From UBA6136 sp041158345 (lineage in GTDB: Bacteria; Pseudomonadota; Gammaproteobacteria; Methylococcales; Methylococcaceae), in assembly GCA_041158345.1 (NCBI GenBank), contig JBEBBO010000143.1:1-11861 (forward strand): a DNA stretch of 11,861 nucleotides, read 5' to 3'. The notes beneath the pieces were generated by a model. It did no database searches. It saw nothing but the letters and a program-made list of their open reading frames with translations, and was not told where the DNA came from. Every line of letters begins with the position of its first letter. The stretch's first letter is position 1. Made by a program: the position numbers and the translations under genes. Shown here piece by piece: positions 1-6,966 of this stretch.

Positions 1-1
1 G

Positions 2-496
2 TCATGGCGGTGGGTGCTATCGAATATGACGTTGCGCCCCCTTCCCAACAGAACCCTGGCCTTGGCCAGAATTGATAACCTCACAGGATCGGGAGATCCC
101 ATCCGGTTATTGTTCGAATTGGTGTCGGATGAGACCGATCTGGATGACTCTGTGGGTGAGGATAAAGCCGCAGATCCAGTGGACCGGGTAAAAATTCAGT
201 TGATGGAGAATGCCGATCCAGAGGTGATCGTTGTACCCAGTGATTACCGAATCCAATTGAAATCGTTGTTTGAGGGCTATCATCCGCCTGAAAATGGGAT
301 GTCCGCTTCTCTTGGGGATATCGACACATTCCTGCGCGAACTCAAAGTATTGATTCAAAATCCAGGCGCTCAGAAATCAGTGGAGCAAGGGCGCTTTGAT
401 GCGCTCAGAAAGGTAACACTGTCTTGGCCAGAACCTTGGAAAAACTGGTATGGAATGCTTTTAGATCAATCGCGTGAACTCTCTTTAGGGCATTAA
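2..496 (+). CDS. tssM: TssM/IcmF-like T6SS membrane protein, 3' part only, apparently truncated at its C-terminus
   Basis: The reading frame is open to the left edge, so the gene starts outside the window. The GTG at 14 is not needed as a start. What is visible matches the region of TssM just before its last domain: a 'W..VL..M.LRPLPN' segment, then 'DPIRLLFELVSDETDL', which corresponds to the family's 'SPLR.LL..V..ET.L' pattern. A variable stretch, a helical 'DIDTFLRELKVLIQNPG' segment and a 'WPEPWKNWYGMLL' segment (family 'P.P...WL..L') follow. TssM is an inner-membrane protein that, with TssL and TssJ, anchors the type VI secretion apparatus, and its C-terminal part lies in the periplasm. 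Full-length TssM normally continues for a few hundred residues after this point. Here the frame ends at TAA 494-496, overlapping the tagH stop by four bases, so that domain cannot follow. The gene may be a pseudogene or a divergent short TssM. The identification comes from pattern recall without an alignment. Confidence 0.6.
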   Translation, partial: SWRWVLSNMTLRPLPNRTLALARIDNLTGSGDPIRLLFELVSDETDLDDSVGEDKAADPVDRVKIQLMENADPEVIVVPSDYRIQLKSLFEGYHPPENGMSASLGDIDTFLRELKVLIQNPGAQKSVEQGRFDALRKVTLSWPEPWKNWYGMLLDQSRELSLGH

Positions 497-1509
497 CTCG
501 AGCGCTTGATTTTCAATAACTGCTCTTCATAGGCTGCGAGAAACGTTCTTCCTAAAAGATCGTCCATGGCCGATTCCGCGAGATGGGGAAATGACTCGGT
601 GTAGCTATCCCAACATTTCATCTTTCGTTGGAAGCCGATTCCGCCACTCATCGCGGCTTCAATTTCCTGAGGGTTAAAGCGTTGCAGAACTTGTTTGGCT
701 GACAGTTGGATGGCTGCAAACAATGCCATTTCATGCGCAATCAGGTCATCAAACGCCTCCTCGATGGCTGACTCGGCAGACCGATAGCTTTGATCATCAC
801 CAAACAAGAGTTCTATCAGAGAATCCGACTCCTCGGATCTGAATTTCAGAGGGGTGGTATCTCTTGCACCGAGCAGCGTGCGTGCGGCCTTCATTTCATC
901 CTTGACCATGGCTCTGGCATCCAGCGCTTTCCTAAGGCCCTGCGTGTAGGACTTCAGAAGTCTGCCAATCCGTTCAGCGATCAAGGGGCCCTGCATTGCA
1001 TGAGCTGAATGAAGGTCCCTGATTTCTGCCGCCTGAAATATCAACTGCAAAAGCGCGTCGGCATTCGAGGAGGAAGGTACGCTGCCTAAAGATGACGTTT
1101 TCAAAACGTCCTGTGGCGCCGAAGATGAGGGGAGGGGGGATGGTTGTTCTGATAACCTGTCATCCTGTGTGATCGGTGGCTTGGCTTGAGCCGCGATATG
1201 GATGCCAAATCCAAGGACATATTGCCCCAGTCTTATTCGGAGGCCTTCAGTCACCGGTATCGAGGATCGGTGAACAGTGGAGCCGTCCAGAAGGTTTAAT
1301 GAGCCGTTTGTGCTGGTATCCTCGAAATAGTACTGACCATCGACACATCGGATTTTGGCGTGGATACGAGAGAGCGCCGGATCATCAGGCAGCGAGAGCT
1401 GGTTTTCAGGGCTTCGTCCAATGGTGCCATCGACAAGAAAATCGACAGGCAACAACGCTTTTGAGTCCGATTGTCCCGGACATTCAAGGACTGTAATGCG
1501 TAGTGACAT
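493..1509 (-). CDS. tagH: TagH, FHA-domain protein of type VI secretion
   Basis: A cytoplasmic scaffold associated with T6SS; its FHA domain is expected to bind phosphothreonine peptides in the post-translational control of secretion (known for Fha1-type proteins). Numbered from the ATG at 1507-1509 (338 residues), the FHA domain covers roughly residues 5-105. It has the family's key features: GR at 31-32, S47 and H50 in 'LSRIHAK', and N68-G69 in 'DTSTNGS'. A low-complexity Ser/Pro linker follows at about 110-145. The C-terminal half matches the conserved T6SS-specific domain: 'MVKDEMKAARTLLG', 'TPLKF', an 'EEAFDDLIAHEMALFAAIQ' helix, 'VLQRFNPQEIE' and the final 'FLAAYEEQL'. The frame extends upstream to a TTG at 1581, but this start was chosen because the FHA strand begins right after it. 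The gene looks intact. It converges on the shortened tssM with a TTAA overlap at 493-496. Confidence 0.88.
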   Translation of the reverse strand: MSLRITVLECPGQSDSKALLPVDFLVDGTIGRSPENQLSLPDDPALSRIHAKIRCVDGQYYFEDTSTNGSLNLLDGSTVHRSSIPVTEGLRIRLGQYVLGFGIHIAAQAKPPITQDDRLSEQPSPLPSSSAPQDVLKTSSLGSVPSSSNADALLQLIFQAAEIRDLHSAHAMQGPLIAERIGRLLKSYTQGLRKALDARAMVKDEMKAARTLLGARDTTPLKFRSEESDSLIELLFGDDQSYRSAESAIEEAFDDLIAHEMALFAAIQLSAKQVLQRFNPQEIEAAMSGGIGFQRKMKCWDSYTESFPHLAESAMDDLLGRTFLAAYEEQLLKIKRSS

Positions 1510-2403
1510 ATGCAATGGTATTCCATCTTGAGTACGAATCTTGGCCGAGTGATCAGCACAATCCTGAGAGCAGGGGGACAAACCGTGCTAATTGTCTGCA
1601 CATCGCTGACATTAACGAGCTGCCAGTCAAATCCTATCAGTATTCAGCAAAAAGCCATTGAGTCAGGGTGGCAGATTTCGATTCGAAACAAGCCCAATGA
1701 ACTGCCTTTGGTCTTGCTACGCTCTCACAATTCCTCAACCGCCAATAGACCTCTGCATATTTATATTGAAGGTGACGGACTCCCTTGGCGGACATCAACC
1801 CAAATTTCGAATGATCCTACGCCAAGGCATCCCGTGGCGATGGACCTGATGCAATATGACCCAGGCCCTGCGTTATATTTGGGGCGACCTTGTTATTTTG
1901 GACTACAAAAGGTCCAGCCGTGTAACGCCGACTACTGGACTTCGGCGCGATACTCAGAGAAAGTCGTTGAAACACTCAATCATGCCATTCAGGAGGCCCT
2001 CGATGCCGGGAGTCATCAAGAAGCGGTATTGATCGGATACAGCGGAGGGGGCAGTCTCGCAATACTCCTTGCAAATCGAAATAGTCGAATCAAGGGAGCA
2101 TTATTGATTGCTCCAAACTTTGATACGGCGGTCTGGACCCAACATCATGGGTTTACACCCCTATATGACTCAATGAATCCCGCGCAGGAAAAAAAACCAC
2201 GACCATACCCGGAAATTTACTGGTTTGGTGATGAGGATCAGAATGTACCCGCCATTCTGTTTTCCTCAATAGCCGCAAGGCGTGATCACGCATCCGTCGT
2301 TCGGCTTGCTGATCTTGACCACGCCTGTTGCTGGACGCGAATGGCGCAGAAGGGTGAGCTGATGAAAGCGATCTCGTTGATTGAAGCGCATCATGACCCT
2401 TAA
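1510..2403 (+). CDS. Alpha/beta-hydrolase lipoprotein of a conserved uncharacterised family
   Basis: A predicted lipid-anchored serine hydrolase of unknown substrate. Residues 26-38 form a hydrophobic stretch ending in the lipobox L-T-S-C (Cys38). Gln at +2 suggests outer-membrane sorting. The nucleophile elbow is GYSGGG with Ser178. Asp241 or Asp243 ('FGDEDQN') and His271 ('DLDHACCW') are plausible partners for the triad. 'YIEGDGLPW', 'DPTPRHPVAMDL', 'YLGRPCYF' and 'CNADYWTSARYSE' are signatures I recall from gammaproteobacterial lipoprotein hydrolases of about 260-300 residues. Coordinates run from the first ATG, which abuts the tagH start, and give a long 37-residue signal peptide. GTG 1549 gives a more normal signal with one Arg. 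GTG 1585 has the best ribosome-binding sequence (AGGGGGA, 1572-1578) but leaves no positive charge ahead of the hydrophobic core. Its place beside T6SS genes does not prove a secretion role. Confidence 0.82.
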   Translation: MQWYSILSTNLGRVISTILRAGGQTVLIVCTSLTLTSCQSNPISIQQKAIESGWQISIRNKPNELPLVLLRSHNSSTANRPLHIYIEGDGLPWRTSTQISNDPTPRHPVAMDLMQYDPGPALYLGRPCYFGLQKVQPCNADYWTSARYSEKVVETLNHAIQEALDAGSHQEAVLIGYSGGGSLAILLANRNSRIKGALLIAPNFDTAVWTQHHGFTPLYDSMNPAQEKKPRPYPEIYWFGDEDQNVPAILFSSIAARRDHASVVRLADLDHACCWTRMAQKGELMKAISLIEAHHDP

Positions 2404-2437
2404 CGTCGAGATCCTCAATTCTAGGCCCACATCAGAC

Positions 2438-2538
2438 TTGACATAATATACATTATACGCAGTCATACATCGGGATTGACCCTGCAGTTTCTGTGTCTTT
2501 ATTTTGATAATTTGATACAATCGCGAACAGTTATCATT
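2438..2538 (+). promoter_or_regulatory. Probable feoAB promoter/operator region (AT-rich, inverted repeats, extended -10)
   Basis: The 140-nt gap between the lipoprotein gene and feoA is AT-rich in this part. It holds ATAAT-ATAC-ATTAT (2443-2456), a perfect 5-bp inverted repeat. TGATACAAT at 2513-2521 is an extended -10 (TGn plus a 5/6 match) that would start transcription near 2528. TGATAA (2505-2510) is mirrored by TTATCA (2531-2536), flanking that -10. No good -35 lies 16-18 nt upstream of 2516. The TTGACA at 2438-2443 has no fitting -10. GATAAT-like pieces around the -10 recall Fur binding sites, and feo operons are commonly Fur-repressed. Each 19-bp window I compared by eye matched the Fur consensus at only about 11 positions, so Fur control is a guess. 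Confidence 0.4.
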
Positions 2539-2552
2539 TAGAAGTGCCGCTC

Positions 2553-2786
2553 ATGCAGTGTGATCTGAATCATCTCCAGGATGGCGAATCGGGTTCTATC
2601 GTTGATATCGACGCGGATGAAGCGCTTTATCACCGACTTCATGCGCTGGGATTTCGAACGGGCCGTTCGATCACAGTCCTACGCCACGGCATTCTTAAAG
2701 GCCCGCTCCAAGTCGCATTGGGTACGACGCAAGTCATTATTCGTCGCAACGACGCTGCCAAGATCACTGTGCAAAAAGCCGCATGA
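2553..2786 (+). CDS. feoA: FeoA, SH3-like accessory protein of ferrous iron uptake
   Basis: A small cytoplasmic protein that supports or regulates the FeoB ferrous-iron transporter. The 77 residues have the full FeoA pattern: 'LQDGESGSIVDID', 'LYHRLHALGFRTGRSITVLR' (family 'RL..LG..PG..I.V'), 'GPLQVALGTTQVIIRR' and a short tail. Length is normal for the family (about 75-85). The ATG at 2553 was chosen because AGAAG at 2540-2544 sits a suitable distance upstream and the product then starts like other FeoA proteins. A GTG at 2544, three codons upstream, is possible but lacks a visible ribosome-binding sequence. The last codons overlap feoB in an ATGA (2783-2786), so the two are probably translationally coupled. 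AT-rich regulatory-looking sequence lies directly upstream. Confidence 0.92.
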   Translation: MQCDLNHLQDGESGSIVDIDADEALYHRLHALGFRTGRSITVLRHGILKGPLQVALGTTQVIIRRNDAAKITVQKAA

Positions 2787-4570
2787 GGAAAGTTGCCCTG
2801 ATCGGTATGCCGAATACCGGCAAGTCGACTTTCTTCAATCGCATCACGGGTTCCTCTGCTCGGGTTGGCAATTGGCCTGGTATTACGGTCGATTTAATGA
2901 CCTCCAAGGTTATTCTGGGCGATGTCTTTACACAGGTTATTGATCTACCGGGTATTTACAGCTTCCATGGCTTCTCAGAGGACGAGAAAGTCGTCCGCAA
3001 TTTCATCGAGAAAAACCCCGTTGATTTGATTTGTGTCGTGGTCAATGCGACCCAGATTGATCGTCAGTTATCCTTGGCTCTCCAGGTCAAATCGCTGGGT
3101 CTTCCCGTCATTATCGTGATCAATATGGCGGATGAGGCCTCTCGCCGCGGCATCGTCATCAACAAAGTGCAGTTGGAATCAACGCTTGAAGTCCCTGTGG
3201 AACTGGTGAGTGCAAAATATGGTGCGGGCATGGATGCCGTGAGCCATGCCATCGCCAAAATCCTCAAGCGCAATCAAGACCGCGTCGCAGCCGATCTCAG
3301 CAAAGCATTCGACGAGGATCGAATGATTGAAGATGAAGCGACCCGCGTCCTTGAAATGGCCGTTCAATTTCCGATGCAGCTAGAAGACGATACGACCGCA
3401 CGCCTCGATCGATTCGTGCTTCACCCCATATTGGGGCTTCCCATCTTCTTTGGGTTGATGCTGTTCTTGTTTGAATTCATCTTCCGGCTTGGTAAACCCA
3501 TGCAGGACGCCGTCGCCTGGTTGTTGACGCAGGTCCGTGAACAAGGGCTGGACCTTTGGATGGCGGATTTCAACCCGCTGCTCAAGGGCCTGTTGCTGGA
3601 CGGGATCTATAACGGTGTTGGCACGGTCGCGGCATTTGTGCCGATCATCATTCTCTTCTTTTTAATGATGACCTTGGTCGAAGATAGTGGCTATCTCTCA
3701 CGAGTGGCCTACTTGATGGATACCTTGATGGCTCGGCTGGGCCTTGATGGGCGCAGTTTTGTCATGCTGTTGATGGGATTTGGCTGCAACGTCCCTGCCC
3801 TCATGGGCACCCGGGTCATGCGATCAAGGGCACTGAGGCTATTGACCATGTTGGTCATTCCCTTCTCGCTTTGTTCGGCAAGGCTACAGGTCTTTCTTTT
3901 TCTCACAGGCGCCCTGTTTACAACGACCAGTGCGCCATTGGTCCTCTTTAGTTTGTACCTTTTGAGCTTTGCTGGCGCGATTCTGACCGCCTTCGTCTTC
4001 AAAGGCCGGTATGTCAGCAGTGAGCCATTTGTTCTTGAATTGCCGCCCTATCGCTTACCCACTCCGCGACAGGTGATGATGCGAGCATGGCTTGAAGTCC
4101 AGCATTTTCTGGTGCGTGCCAGCAAGTTCATTACCGCGGGGGTGGTTTCCGTTTGGCTCTTGACCAATCTTCCGCCGGGATCAGTTCCGAACAGTCCGGA
4201 AACCTTTGCAGGTCACATCGCGGACTGGCTCTCTCCGGTGCTTTCCCCAATCGGGATTGACGCACAATTGGGCCTCGCCCTGCTCTTCGGATTTGTAGCG
4301 AAAGAGATTGTGGTTGGTTCACTGGCCGCCATCTATGGTCTTGAGGGCGATGCGCTGGTTGGCCTGATGGCTGAGAAATTGGATTGGGTGCAAGGCTACA
4401 GTTTCATGCTGTTCACCTTGATCTACGTCCCATGCCTTTCGACGATTGCGACATTAAAGTCCGAATCGAGAAGTTGGGGATTCACGTGGCTTTCGATTCT
4501 CTGGTCGCTGCTCCTGGCCTGGGTCGTCAGCTTTGTTTTCTACCAGACCGCCCGCTACCTAGCCTTCTAG
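2783..4570 (+). CDS. feoB: FeoB, ferrous iron transporter with N-terminal GTPase domain (compact form)
   Basis: Inner-membrane transporter for Fe(II). An N-terminal G domain shows G1 GMPNTGKST (8-16), the G2 region VGNWPGITVD (28-37), G3 DLPG (54-57) and G4 NMAD (114-117), with 'SAKYG' as G5. A short helical spacer leads to the membrane part at 'RLDRFVLHPILGLPIFF'. Both Gate motifs are present: GFGCNVPAL (Cys335) and 'FSLCSARLQVF' (Cys364). The late 'VPCLSTIATLKSE' (Cys551) is also kept. In the second Gate, LQVF replaces the more usual LPV(Y/F). At 595 residues it is well below the roughly 770 of E. coli FeoB: the helical spacer is shorter, the insert before the last Gate-like Cys is missing, and it ends at the final membrane helix with no Cys-rich tail. 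No feoC follows; feoB converges on rluB with an 18-nt gap. It looks functional. Confidence 0.96.
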   Translation: MRKVALIGMPNTGKSTFFNRITGSSARVGNWPGITVDLMTSKVILGDVFTQVIDLPGIYSFHGFSEDEKVVRNFIEKNPVDLICVVVNATQIDRQLSLALQVKSLGLPVIIVINMADEASRRGIVINKVQLESTLEVPVELVSAKYGAGMDAVSHAIAKILKRNQDRVAADLSKAFDEDRMIEDEATRVLEMAVQFPMQLEDDTTARLDRFVLHPILGLPIFFGLMLFLFEFIFRLGKPMQDAVAWLLTQVREQGLDLWMADFNPLLKGLLLDGIYNGVGTVAAFVPIIILFFLMMTLVEDSGYLSRVAYLMDTLMARLGLDGRSFVMLLMGFGCNVPALMGTRVMRSRALRLLTMLVIPFSLCSARLQVFLFLTGALFTTTSAPLVLFSLYLLSFAGAILTAFVFKGRYVSSEPFVLELPPYRLPTPRQVMMRAWLEVQHFLVRASKFITAGVVSVWLLTNLPPGSVPNSPETFAGHIADWLSPVLSPIGIDAQLGLALLFGFVAKEIVVGSLAAIYGLEGDALVGLMAEKLDWVQGYSFMLFTLIYVPCLSTIATLKSESRSWGFTWLSILWSLLLAWVVSFVFYQTARYLAF

Positions 4571-4590
4571 GCCAGAGCCTGGCGCTTTCT
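4571..4590 (+). terminator. Weak candidate terminator hairpin between feoB and rluB
   Basis: GCCAG-AGC-CTGGC (4571-4583) is a perfect 5-bp stem with a 3-nt loop directly after the feoB stop, followed by GCTTTCT. It is the only hairpin in the 18-nt gap between these convergent genes. The stem is short and the T-run is broken, so termination strength is doubtful. Confidence 0.25.
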
Positions 4591-5464
4591 AGCGGCGTCT
4601 TTGGCCGGGCCTTGCGTTTGACGGCATTGATCGCCCTTTGGGTGGCGTCTTTTCCCGCGTGGCCTTTCGCGTTTCCTCAACATATTCAGGCGTCAGCCCC
4701 ACGAACTCCAGGAGTTGATTGACCTGTTCCTTCGGAAGCTCCATGAATGTTCTTGCGCGGAGCCTTGGCGGTAAATCGACCTGGGCGAACCGAACCCGCA
4801 TCAGGCGGCTGACCTGAATGTTCTGAGACTCCCACAGACGACGCACAATACGGTTGCGTCCTTCTTTCAAGGTGACACGGAACCATTGATTAGCCCCTTC
4901 CCCGCCCGCGCTGTAGATCGACTCAAAGCGGGCAACGCCATCCTCCAGTTCGACACCTTGACGGAGGCGTTCCAACATCGCGTCGTCCACCCGACCCAAG
5001 ACCCGAACGGCATATTCGCGTTCAATTTCATGGGATGGATGCATCAGGCGGTTGGCGAGTTCACCATTGGTGGTCACCAAGAGCAGTCCCTGGGTGTTGA
5101 TATCGAGTCGTCCAATGGAGATCCAGCGCCCCCGGGTCGGACGGGGTAATTGGGTAAAGATTACCGGTCGTCCTTCCGGATCTCTCCGGGTCACAACTTC
5201 GCCGGTGGGCTTGTGGTAGACCAACACCCGGGTGGGTTCCTGCGCTTCAGCGCTCGGATCAATCGGGCGGCCATTGGCCGTAATGCGATCCCCCGGCCGA
5301 TAGCGGTCACCCAGCTTGGCGTATTGGCCATTCAGGGTGACACGGCCACTTTTGATCCATTCTTCAATTTCGCGCCGACTGGCTAAACCCAAGCGGGCAA
5401 GAACCTTTTGAAGTCGTTCGCCTGATTCTGAGTCGCTATCTTTATTGGGGGTCTTTGTCGACAT
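4589..5464 (-). CDS. rluB: RluB, 23S rRNA pseudouridine(2605) synthase
   Basis: Converts one uridine of 23S rRNA helix 89 into pseudouridine during ribosome assembly (function of the RluB family). From the ATG at 5464 (291 residues) there is an N-terminal S4 RNA-binding domain at about 16-70 ('ERLQKVLARLGLASRREIEE', 'SGRVTLNG'), then the RsuA/RluB catalytic domain. The catalytic Asp is D121 in 'IGRLDINTQGLLL'. 'HPSHEIEREYAVRV' and 'LKEGRNRIVRRLWE' are further family signatures. The tail after about residue 250 is basic and Pro/Arg-rich, as in many RluB proteins. The 5464 start has AAGGA four bases upstream; an in-frame ATG at 5479 lacks a clear site. Either start lies inside the end of scpB, so the pair is probably coupled. 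The family also includes RsuA, RluE and RluF, but the scpAB context favours RluB. Confidence 0.93.
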   Translation of the reverse strand: MSTKTPNKDSDSESGERLQKVLARLGLASRREIEEWIKSGRVTLNGQYAKLGDRYRPGDRITANGRPIDPSAEAQEPTRVLVYHKPTGEVVTRRDPEGRPVIFTQLPRPTRGRWISIGRLDINTQGLLLVTTNGELANRLMHPSHEIEREYAVRVLGRVDDAMLERLRQGVELEDGVARFESIYSAGGEGANQWFRVTLKEGRNRIVRRLWESQNIQVSRLMRVRFAQVDLPPRLRARTFMELPKEQVNQLLEFVGLTPEYVEETRKATREKTPPKGRSMPSNARPGQRRR

Positions 5465-6110
5465 CTTGTCCTTGATCATCAGGGTCGCTCACAACGATTT
5501 CAGCGGGTGTATCGGATGTTTGTGGCTCATCGACAGATTCTGCCGAAGGGGCCAATGCTAGCTCAAGCGCGAGATCTCCAGTGACCACGCCCATTTCGTC
5601 AATCAGCGCTTGGAGTGGAGGCAGTTCTGAGAGTGACGACAAGCCAAAGTAGTCGAGAAATGTCGGTGTGGTTCCAAACAGTGCAGGTCTGCCGGGTAAC
5701 TCTTTATGACCGATGACGCGGATCCACTCACGTTCCAGCATGGTCTTGATGATCCCCGAACTGACGGCGACGCCTCGAATGTCCTCAATTTCACCCCGAG
5801 TAACGGGTTGTCGATACGCAATAATCGCCAGGGTTTCAAGAAAAGCACGGGAGTAACGACCCGGTCGCTCCTCGAACAGTCTGGAGACCCAGGGGGAAAA
5901 TCCCTCACGTACCTGAAAACGATATCCTGTGGCCACTTTCTTGAGTTCAATCGTGCGGGAGGCAAAGTCCGCCTGAATTTGATCGAGGGCTGCTTGAAGA
6001 GTCGCCTTTCCGGGTTGTTCGTTTTCGTCGAACAATCCCGAGAGTTCATCCAGATTCAGTGGTCTACCTGCCGCGAACAATGCCGCTTCAATGATCGATT
6101 GCAGTTCCAT
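5442..6110 (-). CDS. scpB: ScpB, segregation and condensation protein B
   Basis: Winged-helix protein that dimerises and binds ScpA to regulate the SMC condensin complex in chromosome compaction and segregation. The 222-residue product starts with 'MELQSIIEAALFAAGRPL', typical of ScpB. The first winged helix covers about 1-75. The second contains the family's most conserved block, 'LETLAIIAYRQPVTRGEIE' (91-109), then 'IRGV', 'RPALFGTTPTFLDYFGL' and a 'LPPL' motif. The last 30-odd residues are acidic and poorly conserved. It follows scpA with one intervening base, and AAGGA five bases before its ATG is a good ribosome-binding site. Its 3' end overlaps the start of rluB by 23 nt or more. No smc gene is in the window. 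Confidence 0.95.
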   Translation of the reverse strand: MELQSIIEAALFAAGRPLNLDELSGLFDENEQPGKATLQAALDQIQADFASRTIELKKVATGYRFQVREGFSPWVSRLFEERPGRYSRAFLETLAIIAYRQPVTRGEIEDIRGVAVSSGIIKTMLEREWIRVIGHKELPGRPALFGTTPTFLDYFGLSSLSELPPLQALIDEMGVVTGDLALELALAPSAESVDEPQTSDTPAEIVVSDPDDQGQDVDKDPQ

Positions 6111-6111
6111 T

Positions 6112-6966
6112 TCAGTCCTTCATGGGGCCTGATGCCAATACACAGATTTCGAGTGGGCCCAGAGGCTCATCTTGAATGATTTCAATGATGCGCTCTTTAC
6201 TCATTTCGAGGATCGCGAGGAGAGAAACCACAACCCCAGCCCTGCCCTCTTCTACATCAAATAGCGCCTGAAACGGGAGCCGGGCATTTGCCTGAAGCGT
6301 GCCCAGTATTCGGGTCATCCGCTCCCTGACGGAGAGCGGTTCACGCTGAATCTGATGATGGGTCACCTGATCTGCGCGCTTTAAGACATCCTTGAATGCG
6401 AGGAGGACCTCCCGAAGATCAACCTCTGGGTAGACCTTATTGACACGGATCATCGAAACGTCGGTTTCAATTTCGTGGACATCTCGCTCCAAGCGCGTCA
6501 GTTGATCCAACTCCAGTGCCGCCGCTTTGAATTGCTCATATTCCTGTAGACGGCGGATCAGCTCGGCTCGCGGATCGTTTTCCTCACCTTCAAGGGTTTC
6601 AGGTCTTGGCAGTAATAACTTGGATTTAATCTCAGCCAAAATGGCCGCCATCAACAAGTACTCAGCCGCCAGTTCGATCTTAAGTTCCGACATCATCTCG
6701 ATGTAGGCGATGTACTGCCTGGTGATATCTGCAACAGGGATCTCGACAATGGAAAATCCCTGCCGACGAATTAAATAAAGGAGAAGGTCAAGGGGCCCTT
6801 CAAAGGTCTCCAGAAAGACCTCAAGGGCATCGGGCGGGATGTAGAGATCCTCTGGAAGATCATGGACGGGTGAGCCGAGTACTCGGGCTACAGGATTTAA
6901 GAGGAGCTCGGCAGGATGGGGTTCTGAAATATCAGGTTCCTGAAGGTTCCCGGTTGGATTGTTCAA
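6112..6966 (-). CDS. scpA: ScpA, segregation and condensation protein A (kleisin)
   Basis: The kleisin subunit that bridges SMC heads and binds ScpB. The signature 'FEGPLDLLLYLIRRQG' spans residues 55-70, followed by 'IVEIPVADITRQYIAYIEMM' and 'AAEYLLMAAILAEIKSKLLL', the SMC-contacting N-terminal helices. The C-terminal winged helix is visible as 'VVSLLAILEMSKERIIEIIQ' near the end. Length is 284. The first 50 residues are an acidic, proline-containing extension; many ScpA proteins start closer to the signature. The start is a TTG at 6966-6964 that overlaps the stop of the upstream protease gene as TTGA. I see no ATG or GTG in frame between it and the core, which supports the TTG. Translation is probably coupled to the upstream gene, since no strong ribosome-binding sequence is seen. 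Confidence 0.93.
   Translation of the reverse strand: MNNPTGNLQEPDISEPHPAELLLNPVARVLGSPVHDLPEDLYIPPDALEVFLETFEGPLDLLLYLIRRQGFSIVEIPVADITRQYIAYIEMMSELKIELAAEYLLMAAILAEIKSKLLLPRPETLEGEENDPRAELIRRLQEYEQFKAAALELDQLTRLERDVHEIETDVSMIRVNKVYPEVDLREVLLAFKDVLKRADQVTHHQIQREPLSVRERMTRILGTLQANARLPFQALFDVEEGRAGVVVSLLAILEMSKERIIEIIQDEPLGPLEICVLASGPMKD

Noticed and set aside
496..1500. A + strand continuation of tssM after its stop, in another frame.
   Set aside because: The region is fully occupied by the conserved coding sequence of tagH on the other strand, and the + strand frames there show no IcmF-like pattern. A simple frameshift cannot restore the missing domain.
2438..2443. TTGACA as the -35 of a feoA promoter.
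   Set aside because: No acceptable -10 occurs 16-18 bp downstream; the best -10 (2516-2521) is far too distant to pair with it.
4384..5386. Open + strand frames of 60-110 codons running over the end of feoB and across rluB.
   Set aside because: They lie opposite or out of frame with strongly conserved genes and have no recognisable motifs or ribosome-binding sites, so they are treated as chance frames.
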